Of a stretch of DNA of 64,000 bases, positions 12,546 through 23,302 are shown piece after piece (the stretch's first letter is position 1; each line of letters begins with the position of its first letter). Source of the stretch: Caenorhabditis elegans (Eukaryota > Nematoda > Chromadorea > Rhabditida > Rhabditidae); assembly GCF_000002985.6 (NCBI RefSeq), contig NC_003281.10, positions 9,796,001-9,860,000 on the forward strand, written 5' to 3'. The notes under the pieces were generated by a model. It saw only the letters and a program-made list of their open reading frames with translations, did no database searches and was not told the origin of the DNA. A program made the translations under genes and the position numbers.

Positions 12546-15500
12546 ATGCTAAGCACATTAAGCTTTCTAATACATGGGGAACAAAATGTGCAACAGTGCC
12601 AAACAATATCAGATTTGGAGTGTCTCTATCTGATCAATAAAAATCAGCCCTTACGAGACTCAAACGGGAATCCTGTAGGTTTGACAATTCTTCAAAAGAA
12701 ACATCTTGGAGCTCAATTCAAAATTTCAGTTGACAGCTCACGAATTGACGGATGATTTGAATGAACGGCTGGTTACTCTAAAGCTAGAAGCATTTCGCCC
12801 GGTTGTCTCTGAAGTCCTAGGTATACATCTATAGTTTAAAGCAATTTTTGTTTGAGTTTAAATATTTTTAGATCAGCTGGAAGAACAGGATGATGCTCTC
12901 CACTATTTTGTGCTGGTCGCAACTTCCCGGTTGTCAGATGAGGATTTTGAGAATAGCTTGAAAGAAGTCTCGTTGTCCCAAAAATTGGTAAATTTTTATT
13001 TTCACAAATTTTGTAAGGTTTTTCTCGAGAAATCTTCTAGAAAACTGCTCATTTTTATATTTTTCAATCCCAGAATAAATTAATTCAAATTACAGATGGT
13101 ACGAATCGATGGTGAATATAAATACAGATTATATTCAAAACCAATTGTACGAAATAACATTCCACAATTAGCATGGGATATTTCTCCAGCACTGAGAACA
13201 CGCAAAGTGGCAGAAAAAGATGAGATATCACCACGTAAGAAATACTAAAAATGTTTTTTAAAATAACACTATGAAATTTCAGCAAACAATACAGCGAATG
13301 TATATCCAGTTGATGATTGGGGATTGATTTCACGGGAATTCAGATCTATTCTCTCATGTGAAGAGCTCATTTTAAGTGCTCGAGAAGGCCAATCAATCGA
13401 ATTTTTTCATCTTGACAATCAGGGATTCTACAGAAATCTACTTGATATGCATCGAGGAATCAGTTCAGATTTATTTCAAATCGATGGAGATTATCATTTT
13501 TATCAATCCAGGCCGTGTCGAGTTCAAGAATGGAATCTGACAACAACTCGAATTATTCTTCAAAAGCATATATTCATAGCGAATCAACTGGCAGAAGCCA
13601 TACAAAAGTTAAAAAATATTTTTGTAACTGGAACTGACAATTCGATTCGGCTTATGATGCAGAAATATTTAATTGATGAACAGCAGATTTTCTTCGAATA
13701 TTTTGAATATATATTTGACGAGTCAGCAAGTACATCCTACAATTTTCAATCGATCGTTGAGTGAGTACTGACAAAAAATTAAATTAAATTTATATTATCA
13801 TTATATAAATTATTGATTAAATTCAAAATTTCCAGAAATCTGCCCAAATTGAACATCCACGATGCCTCATGTCGATTTCAGATTTGTGATGACATATTTG
13901 AAATCGTTAGCGCACATTATCACGTTATCAGGGAAATGATACAAGTTGTTGGGAATATTAATGATTACAGTGTGAGTTTTGTAAAAAGTTTTGTAAATGT
14001 GGGATTTGCTTCAAACACCAATAATTCTGTTTGATTTTATACAAAAAATGAAGAAAATACCAATTTACATTGTTTTTTCCGGATAAAAATGCTAAAAATG
14101 CCACTTTTACTGTAAAACGAGTAAAAATTGCAACTCCCAGGTGATTTTATTGGAAAAATAGGTAAACTGGAAATTTCTATCATTTTTTTCCCCGAGAAAT
14201 TCCTTCGTATTTTTATTTGATTTTACTGTTAAAAAACTAAAAATTGAAATTTTCATGTATTTTCGATTAAAGTTTGACAAAAAAAGTGTTTATATATTTA
14301 CAATTACAGTGAAAAGGCGATCCCCCTGGAGTAAAAAAACTTTTATGAAAGCTGAAAAGTTGATAGAAATCCACCAGAAAATCACTACAACTGCTCATAA
14401 TTTCTATAATTTTCTTCAAAGAGGATAAAATATTTTTTATAATTTTTCAGCCTATCCGTCTCAATGAAATGTCGTTCACTGGATCTCAATCAGCTCCTCA
14501 ATTTTATGCGAAACGAATGTGGAGAAGGCTGAATGTTGAATTAATTCGATTCATTGTGAAGTAGGGTTTTTTCAATTTCAATTTTCATTTAAAATTAATA
14601 TATTGATGACATTTTTCAGTAAACTGGCTGAAATGCTCACCACTCCCGATGCTGAACTTATGGAGCTCCTCACTGACGCCGGAGATGCCAAGCTTATCAA
14701 AGATCCTTCAATTTGGCAACGCCTGAATCCTTTACAAATGGAATCTTCATTGTGTATTGATGAAGATCTTGCAAATCGAGTTGCAGATCTTATAATTGGT
14801 TATCAATTTTTTGTTAATGATAAGAAGAGCAAAAGTCAGAAGTTGGATGAAAAAACATTCGCAAAGTCAGATATTCAAGACGCTGAAGAGTTGGAATTGT
14901 TTGCAAAAACTCCTGAATTCGAGATAATTATTCAGAAAATATTAGATAGAGTGGATGTTAACTCAGTAACAGAAGAGTCTGAAGAGTTGACAATTTGCAT
15001 CAATAAACTTCTCGAACAAATTCCAACTACGACGCTTGTTGAGAAATACTCACAAATAGTTTTGGAGAAATCAATCAAATTTTTTGAGTTCTTAAAACTT
15101 TTCTTCACTTCTGCATATATTCACATGCGACATTCAACTTTTTTGTGAGTTTTCTGGTTCAATTTTCTATGTCAAGATCTTAGAAAATGCGTGTAAATTT
15201 AAGAGATCAAAAAATAATCATAAACCAATTTTCAAGATATGGGCCCCAGAGAAGATTATTTAAAAATTAAGATTCGAAAAAATTTTGTTGCAAATTGAAA
15301 AAAAAACTAATTTTTAAAAAACTAAACAAAATGTTGTATTACAAAGACGCAAATTAAACTGCAACGAAAGTTTAAAATTATAGTACTCTTTAAAGGAATA
15401 CGCCTATTTTATACTTAGCAAAAATTATCGTGTCAAGACCAGGTTACTGTAAAATTTCGCGATTGAGTAATAATAAAGTTTTTTTTAAGTTTTTGATCCA

Positions 15501-16538
15501 ATTATTCAACAAAAAATTCAATCCAAAAATTTACAGAAATCGATATGTGCTTGATACTCTGGAACGAGAGAAAATGTTGAAACAAGGATATGATCCAGTA
15601 TTTCTCAGAACCATCGGTTATAATGAACGAAGTAATTTTTTCTAAATTTTTTTGTTTCGAGAAAGAAACATTTAATTTCAGGTACAAATGAAGATTCCCT
15701 TCTAGTCGTCACTCCGCCAGAACCATTAAATGTTTTTGTGTCGAAAAGTGTTACTGACATTTATTCCCAAGTGTTCACAGTACTCCGAATGCTTCACACA
15801 GCACTCAATGAAGTTTTGGAAACTCGAAATTCTGAGACATTAACTCGTGAGCCACGTCTTCGATACGCATTCTTTCATATGAATACTACGATTTTTGCAA
15901 TCCGAAAGAATATGCTCACACTCATTGAACAATCATATGAGGCATTTATGGTTAGAATTCATATTCAATATTTATTTAAAAATCTAATTATTTTCAGAAA
16001 ACCTTAGATTTCAAAAGCAAACCTGACCAACGAAGTTCGCATGAACTCTTAAATGTCTGTTATCGTGCACATCGGAAATTTATTCGTGACGTTGCTGGAG
16101 CTTTGATGCTGAAATCAAATGCAGGAACTACTGGTAGAATCATTCGTCTTGTAAGTGATCTTTTCTTTCAAAAAAATTATTCAAATAACTAGATTTAAAA
16201 TATAATCTTCCAGATGGTTGGAAGTGTTTCCCAGGCATCAAATGCTTGTGTAAATGGAGATGCAGTCGGTGCTGAAAAATTCTATCAGCAATTTCAAAAC
16301 AATCTGCTCATTTTTCTTGACCGTAAGTTCTCTTTTTTTTATATTTTGAAATTTTTTAAATTTGATGTGGAGAAAATATTTTTTAATTCAAAAATAATTT
16401 GAGCTTCTTCCAGAATGTCGCCTCGATCATATTCGTTATCCACTGTACAGAAGTTTGGAAATTGGAAGCGAAGAGACTGATGGTCGCCGATCTCTAAATT
16501 CATCGTATTCTGATGATCTCAGTTGTCGATCTTATTGA
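12546..16538 (+). CDS. Divergent gamma-tubulin complex protein (GCP/Spc97-98-like)
   Basis: Thirteen exons fit in phase: 12546-12674, 12730-12820, 12872-12987, 13096-13234, 13283-13760, 13836-13971, 14451-14560, 14620-15144, 15537-15631, 15682-15950, 15998-16150, 16214-16322 and 16414-16538. They sum to 2475 bp, or 824 aa. The ATG follows TTTTTTCAG by two bases. I see no catalytic motif. The C-terminal third aligns by eye with the GCP C-terminal domain as I remember GCP5: PLNVFVSKSVTDIYSQVF is like the W-P-(L/V)-x-L-(I/V)-(I/L)-S segment. After it come LRYAFFHMNTTIFAIRKNML and a helix with LLNVCYRAHRKFIRDVAGAL, the position of the H-x-x-(Y/F)-(L)-x-x-(I/C) helix. The rest is helical and anonymous. 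GCPs form the gamma-tubulin nucleating complex. This assignment is an inference from sparse similarity. Remembered as ZK632.5. Confidence 0.62.
15380..15455. repeat. Single arm of the CTTTAAAG/GAGACCGG hairpin family
   Basis: TTATAGTACTCTTTAAAGGA ... CGTGTCAAGACCAGGTTACTGTA lies in an intron of the GCP-like gene. No matching second arm is seen nearby, so it may be a truncated copy. Confidence 0.6.
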
Positions 16539-16794
16539 TTCATTTTCAAATTGTTGTATGAATATATTTATTATATTGTTATCTCTGTATTAAGTGACGG
16601 GAAGATTTTTTATTTTCGAAATGAAACATAATGATTGTTTTTTATGTACTTAATTTTTTTTTTCTTTACAAAACTGTCTAGGTTATCAGTTTTCAATATT
16701 TATATGATTTTAAAAATATTTTCGCGAGAAAGAACTGCATATTTACATACCGTAATTTTTAAATTTTCTAAGAAAGACGTAGTGATTTTTACGG

Positions 16795-17410
16795 GTGGGT
16801 CTCGCCGCGAAAAACGGTGATTGCTTTCTAGTCTTGCGCTCCTTTAAAGAGTACTGCACTCTCCAGGTCCTCGTCGCTGTGGAGTGTTCTTTTTTTTTAA
16901 ATGAAAAACTAAAATTAAAACGGAAAAACAGATACGATTTTACTTAAGAGAAACTGTTTAAAAAATCAATGAAAATCCCGCAAAAATTAAGATTTGGGAA
17001 TTACAGTACTCTTTAAAGGCTCTCAATCTTGTCATTCTACAAAAATGTATCGTGGCGAGACCGGTTACCGTAATTTTGGGGCAAAATGTCGCATTTGGAT
17101 AATATAAACGCTCATTCTCGCTGCGAGACCCATTTGAAATGCTTTTAGGTATTACACAGTTGCGAAACCGTGTGAGCCGGTCTCGACACGATACAGCTAC
17201 CGCACCCGTAAGGATTTTTGTGATATTTTATATAAATTTAAAAAAAAAAAGAAATTTCAGCTAATCACTGTCATAAATTTTCATAAGCTAAAAATTTTAT
17301 TGAATTGAATTTGTGGAAAATTGAGCGAAATATTTTTGGGTACGGTAGCTTTAAAATTTCAAACGCGTCGAGACCATAACATGAGCACATTTTATCGCTA
17401 CGAGACCCAG
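16795..17410. repeat. Cluster of hairpin-family repeats
   Basis: The 908-bp gap between the GCP-like and Alba-like genes is mostly repeat. It has TCTCGCCGCGAAAAACGG at about 16800, CTTTAAAGAGTACTGCA at about 16841, the opposite arm ACAGTACTCTTTAAAGGC ... GGCGAGACCGGTTACCGTA at 16997-17072, and GCCGGTCTCGACACGA at about 17174. Several more GAGACC(C) blocks follow. Nothing else is seen in the gap. Confidence 0.65.
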
Positions 17411-17446
17411 TAACTTTGAAATTATTATTAATTCTTTTTTTCAAGA

Positions 17447-18226
17447 ATGGACAACTACGTGCCTGCAGATGAAACAATCGAAGAGCCACCAAATCCATTT
17501 CCTGCTCCATACAACACTGCAGATGCCAAGATAATGCTCGTCAGCAAATCGAGTAAATTCACAAAAATCAATGGACACGTTCGTGATTATTTCACAGAAA
17601 GTCCGGATTGTAATCGATTTGTTGTGTTTAAGTCAACAAATGGAGCAACTGAGAAGGCAGTTTCATGTGTAGAAGTGTTCAAACAACAATTTGAAGTTAG
17701 AAACTATGCTTTTTTTTGAACGAAAACCAAAATTTTGAAATTATAGGAACCCCTTTACCAATGGACACGTGTCGTTTGTTCAAAGAGAATTGTGTTATGG
17801 AAATGTCTACAAGAAGGACCTAGAGAGTATATCATCTTATCTTTGAATTTTTGAAAATAAATTAAATGTTTGTTTTTCAGTATTCGAGTCACTGTTGAAG
17901 TTCCTGTCATTTTCATTGTCATTTCCCGTGATCCATTTCCTGGAGAATACAGTTGCATGAGGTTTCATTTGATTCTGATTTCTGAAAAGTTCTCACTTTG
18001 AAAATTACTTTTCAGTATGCAATGTTCATCTGACAAAGACATCGCATTCCTTCCGGTGATTCGTACCTCACATGGTGGAAAAGCAGACAAAAAAGGCGAG
18101 AAGAAGGGCAATCGAAAGACAAATGAAGGAAATAAATGGATGAAGCCTAACACAGAGCAAAGGAAAAAGGAGAACAAAGAGAGGAATCAATTGTTGAAAG
18201 AAATTGAAACTTCTAAAACTGAATGA
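17447..18226 (+). CDS. Alba-domain protein, RPP25-like RNase P/MRP subunit
   Basis: Four exons: 17447-17695, 17747-17826, 17881-17961 and 18016-18226, in phase, giving 206 aa. The ATG is preceded by TTTTTTTCAAG, a possible trans-splice acceptor. Residues about 25-120 read as an Alba fold: KIMLVSKSSKFTKINGHVRD, then FVVFKSTNGATEKAVSCVEV followed by the helix FKQQFE, then YQWTRVVCSKRIVLWK, and a hydrophobic strand VPVIFIVISRDPF. The pattern G-x-A-x-x-K-(A/T)-V-(S/T)-C-(A/V)-E matches RPP25/RPP25L, which pairs with RPP20 in RNase P and MRP. The last about 50 residues are very basic (KGEKKGNRKTNEGNKWMK), fitting RNA binding. Possibly ZK632.14, from memory only. Role in tRNA or rRNA processing is inferred from the family. 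Confidence 0.72.
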
Positions 18227-18259
18227 TATTTATCTATTTTCGTTGTTGTTATTTTTCAT

Positions 18260-18405
18260 AATCGCATTTGTTACCTTGTTTTTATGCTATCTATAAATTA
18301 TAAACTACCAAAAATCCTGAGAGTCTCACCCTCAAATCTGGGTAGCCTCACCCAAATAATTGCATTTGTTATTTTGGTTTTATGCGATCTATAAATTATA
18401 AATTT
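18260..18405. repeat. Direct duplication of about 43 bp
   Basis: GCATTTGTTA followed by TTTTATGC(T/G)ATCTATAAATTATAAA occurs at about 18262-18303 and again at 18359-18401. The copies are separated by GAGTCTCACCC and GAGCCTCACCC-type text. It lies just after the Alba-like gene stop. Confidence 0.7.
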
Positions 18406-18638
18406 CAATTATGTAAACCTGGCTATAATATTAAATTCATATGACAAAACAAAACAGTTTGAAGGTGTGGCATAAGATCCTCAAGAGATTTCGAGCAATA
18501 TAGCTTTGGGAAGTGTTAAACTCATCTAAAAACCGGTCGAAAGACTCACAACTGCAAGTAGGTAATTGAGGGGAATAAATTGGAAGAAACAATGAAAAAA
18601 CGAATTGTAATTTTGTAATTTTGAATTTTATCTCGTGA

Positions 18639-21131
18639 TCAATCCCCTCGGCGAGCTGTGCGACGCTTCGCCCCTCCGGTATTTTTCGGGCTCTTTTTGG
18701 CAAATTCTTCAGTTGGCTTCACTGGCTCATTTTCTGGAACAACATGCTCGTCATCCTCTTCTTCAGCTGCACTGGATTGCGAGGAATTCGCAGATTGTTG
18801 TTCGGCATTTTCTTCCTCGTCTTGCGGTTCTGGATTGCTCTGGGAACCGGATGGTCCAGGCTGATTCACATCGTCTTCCTCATCTCCAATAATTTCTTCT
18901 TCGTCATCATCGACCAAGTTCGGAACTCTGTCATCATCGGCTGAGTAAGCATCAGACTTTTTCGCAAAGTTTGGAGTTGGTTTCGATTGTTTTCCGAAGC
19001 AAAATACTCCGATAGCAACAAGAGGAAGAAGAACGCAAAGAATATAAACTGCCCACAACCATGGTTTTTCATTTGTTGCGTCGATAATTTGCTGGAAGAA
19101 ACCATTTCCATTTCCAGTGGCTGCAGCGAGACGATATTCTTCTTTTTGCTTAACGTAAAATGTTTGTTTAGCTACATCAGACGAGTCTTCTTCTGATGAT
19201 GTGATGAGGATATTATCTGAAAATTTAATTTTCATATTTCAAACTCACGATGATGTTAAATTTCCTACCAAATAAGATATTTTCGCTCATTGTCCACATT
19301 TCGATTCCGACAGCAGTAATTGGAGCAAGTCCGGCAAATGGCTTGGGCTCGAAGTAGTTTGGATTATCGATAAGTCGAGCTGTCCATTTTCCCTTGAACG
19401 CCGGATTTGAAATTTTTGGTCGAATCCATTTTCCCTGAAAACAAAGAAAATTAGTAAAATTTAAAAAATTCCGAAGTTTGTCTGAAATTTCTAGAATTGT
19501 ATAATTGTATCAACTTTAAATCCTCGTCGCCCGTGGATGAGCACGAAAAGGGTGAAGAAGTCGATCTAGGTTTTATAGGCATTCGGTGAAGAAATCAAGA
19601 GTATTGAACTCTATTTTTTGTTATAATTTAAGAATTTCTTCTCAAATTATATAGATAATCGAATGCCATGAAAGACTTAAATAAATCATATTTTAAAAAA
19701 TTACCTTATATTTAGGATTCTTAATAGTCGGTGCCTTCCATGTTCCACATCCACTGAGTCCTTTACAAGCTGGATTGTCAATTAGAGGAGCTTCCCATGA
19801 TCCATCCATATCCTCATCCCAATCTTGTGGCTTCTTTGCTTCTGGATCAGCAATCAATTCGTTTTCTTCTTCATTCCAGTCGTATGGTTTTGTGGCAGCT
19901 TCATCAACCACACTTTGTGGTTCATTTTCATCCCAATCGTCTGGCTTTACAGCACTTTCGTCTTCAATATTCTCTCGTTCATCCCAGTCAACAGGCTTTA
20001 AATCGGTCTCATCGAAGATCTGTTTTGGTGGAGTAAGAGCTGGAGTGACATCCTGAAAAGTTGATTTTACTATATTTAAAGAAAATCTTCATTAACTTAC
20101 ACTCATCATGTTTCCATAATATAAACTCTTTCCATCTACACTAACTGAATATTCACCAGTCGGTTTGACAACAAGTGTGAATAAATGTGTATTATGATCA
20201 TCCCAGTAAGTTGATCCAATCGTTGTTGGCTGATTGGCATGATATTCAGAAATAGTTCCGTTAATTGGATTTTTATAACGGAAAATTAAGTGAACTTTTC
20301 CAGTGGCTCCGCACTTGTCAGGTCCGAACATAATTGTATAAGCGGTCTTATCTTGGAAATTGGCAAGATCTTTTTCAGCTCCTTCGCTCAAAAGCTTGAG
20401 ATACCCTCCTCCACATTCTTGACCTTCCTCAAACTTGATGTCATATCTGAAACACGAATCATACGAAAAAGTTCAACAAATATTAACTTACTGAACAACG
20501 AAAGTATTCGCATCAAATGCAAACGGAGTATTGAGTTTGGCAGCAATTGCATGATGGCGTGCCTGAAATTTTATTAATTAGAAAAGTCGATTACAGATTT
20601 TAAATTATTTGTACCAATTATAAATCCTTTCCACTTACGAGTCAAAACGAAAAGGGTGAAGTAATTATTATTTTTATTTTGGCCTTAGAAATACTATATA
20701 GAAACTTAAGGTTCTATAATTACAAACGTATAAAACTAAAAGGCCGTTTAGCATTGTAAAAAAAATATTTCAAAACAAACCTTTGTTTTCACAATTAATC
20801 CGAGGTCGCCTTCAATCGATACTTTTGTTGGGGCTCCGATGCTCCACTCTCCATTGTATTTTGCAATATCAGAGTCGACGTCATCTTTCTTGGCAAGACT
20901 TTTGATCCAAGTTAGACCAATTTTAGATCCAACTGGGAAATAATCGAAGAAATTTGGTGTAGACTTGTCAGAAAGCTTAGGAGCAACGAAGAGAGATGGT
21001 ACGAATTCTTCCTTATCATCACTACCTTTGGTTACTTCCTCTTCATCGTCTTCAAATACATCATCATCACTTCTAATTGATGATACCAGTAAAAACTGAA
21101 TGAATATATACATCCATTTCCGGTTCACCAT
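18639..21131 (-). CDS. cnx-1: Calnexin
   Basis: ER membrane lectin chaperone that binds monoglucosylated N-glycoproteins. Six exons on the minus strand: 21131-20781, 20562-20492, 20446-20101, 20052-19705, 19434-19269 and 19216-18639. They total 1860 bp, 619 aa, the length I remember for worm CNX-1. An N-terminal signal peptide ([21 protein letters not shown]) is followed by an acidic stretch, then the lectin domain ([27 protein letters not shown]). The P-domain has type 1 repeats (KPVDWDE, KPDDWDE, KPYDWNE, KPQDWDE) and type 2 repeats (GxWxxPxIxNPxxK). One transmembrane helix ([20 protein letters not shown]) precedes a long acidic cytosolic tail ending in basic KRRTARRGD. Remembered as ZK632.6. 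Two of its introns share a short repeated text (see findings). Confidence 0.97.
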
Positions 21132-23302
21132 GGTTACCTAAATTCAAAAAATAATAATGAGGGTACCAAGGTAACAGAACAATATTATGAAAAGGAAAAA
21201 TATATCGATTTTTGAGATTACTCGCTGTAAAACAAGTTACTATGCACATACAGATAGAATACAATGAGAAGTGAATAGAAAATGAGGGGCATTGTGTCTG
21301 CAATCGACAACGTGAAACAAGGCGGACTGACGAACGCTGTGGAGTGCTGCGGTAAAGAATTTGCTAGAGCGCGTCTGTCTACGTCTTATTATAGGATACA
21401 CTCTCTCTCATGCTGTCCATCGAGGCGCCTCAACCACAACTAGTATACGAGTGTGAGAGCAGAAGAATATTCAGCGTCGTTGCATGGAGAGGACAACGTA
21501 CGGGCGGTCATTTAGGGCAATACATCCAAACACCGACAACGGCTGTTGGTGTAATTAAGCCGTTGCCCATGGCTCATGAAAGGAAAAATTCGCTGCAGCT
21601 GCCGAAAAAAAATGTGATACGATTGAAATATATTTGAGAATTTGAACAAAAGTTTTCATCAGTTGAAGTGAATCGGAATAAATTAAATATGTCTCATATC
21701 AGTTTAGAACTCGTGATAAATGCTTGTTTTAATCGAAATTTTTTAATTTATTAGCTCAGTAGGGATTTACGGTAAAACTTTAAAAAAAAACTGCATGGTG
21801 TGTATGCAAATACTTCAAAAAAATTAAGCTTAATTGTTAAAATCGGTTCAAACTGGCCAAGCAGTTTTATTATTTTCAATCAATTTTTCATTCTCTCTGT
21901 GACAGTTTGCCGGGTTTGCAAATTTTAATGGAGGTTTGCAGGTAAATTTTCACAAAATTTATTGTTTATTGATTGATTTGGAAAACAAAATAAGAATGAA
22001 AATCTAGGGTAAAGCTAAATGATTGGCGAAAAAAGTAAAAACGAAAAAAAAACAATGACATTTTTCGAATAAACATGTGCAAACACTGTCACGCAAATAT
22101 GCAGAATCTTACTGTAGGTGTACGGTAGACAATTTTTTTTTCAGCATTCGGTTTTTGCTTTTTATTTTAGTTTTCATTTTAAGTTTGAATTGCTTTCGTT
22201 TCGGTTTTTAAGTTTAGCTTTTTGTTGTTAATATTATTCCGGTCTGCTCTGAAGATAAATTGTCAATCCTATAGGAGACTGTGTTGGGTACGTGTTGAGT
22301 ACCGACATCTGTCCTCTTGCAAGGCAGATTCTTCGCATTTTCGTATCGTCCCTCAGTCATTTCTGCGTATATCTGATTATTTTTCTCACGGAGCTGCAAT
22401 AAATTTCATTTTCAGCTAACTAAAAGATTTTATAAAAATCTAAACGGTCACCGGAAGAAAAACCGGTTCGCTTTCGAGGTTTTCTTTGGCATTCAGTCAT
22501 TTGAACATGTGATTGGTTGTCATGGAACGATAGAAATTTTTATCGATAGCGCTTCTTCCATATCAATGTCGCTCAACAATCCCTCAGAAGTTCAAATTTT
22601 ATTTTTAGACCAAATAAAACTGGGATCATCGATAACTATAGTGTCTGTGCAGGTGAAAAATAAGAAATATTATTAATATTAATTCTTCGTCGTGGGGCAA
22701 TATTTTCATAATTAGAACTACCCGTTTAATATCAGATTTGAAGAAATACGATTATGTTTTCTATTGGTTTTCACATTTAGTGTCACAATTCGTGAGAAAC
22801 ATAAATAGTGGTTAATTACAATCATCCCATCCGATCAGTAGAAACAACAAAATGTTGTTGAATACAATCCCGTGGTGTCTGAAATAGAACAGAAGAGATC
22901 ACGCTCAGCGCCTGCGACCACCATCATCTCAGTTTTGTGCCCTTTCCTCGTCTCTCCCGCCGTCTGTTATTCTTCCTCTTCTCAAGTCGGCCATCGTTCA
23001 CGTGTCCCCACGATATGTGCGTTTGTGCGTCGCCGTGTTTGCACAATTCTAACCGTTCGAATGATTTGAAAAGAGGTTTCTTGCATCCATAGATTTCGAT
23101 TCATCTATTGCCGTCGTCACGTCTCTCTTACTCTTTTCGTGGCGCCGAGCCGAATCACAGCAGAAGTGAGCCGGTGCGGTCGGTTGCTCCGACCACAGCT
23201 CCTCTGCTCACATTAGGATATGCCATATGTCCGTTTGTCAAAAATCCTTATCCCGAATAAATTCTTTTCCATCATTGGTTTTAATATTTTCAGAACCGCA
23301 GA
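21132..23302. other. Divergent intergenic region, cnx-1 / panl-3
   Basis: About 2.2 kb between two divergently transcribed genes. It contains AT-rich runs, a C/T-rich segment at 22915-22985 just upstream of panl-3, and CCTCTGCTC-type text near 23200. I see no supported coding sequence or RNA gene; the short open frames here lack family features. Promoter elements for both genes are expected but I cannot place any with confidence. Confidence 0.5.

Noticed and set aside
18635-18892. Plus-strand open frames over cnx-1 last exon
   Set aside because: Shadows of the acidic calnexin tail, which is clearly coding on the minus strand.
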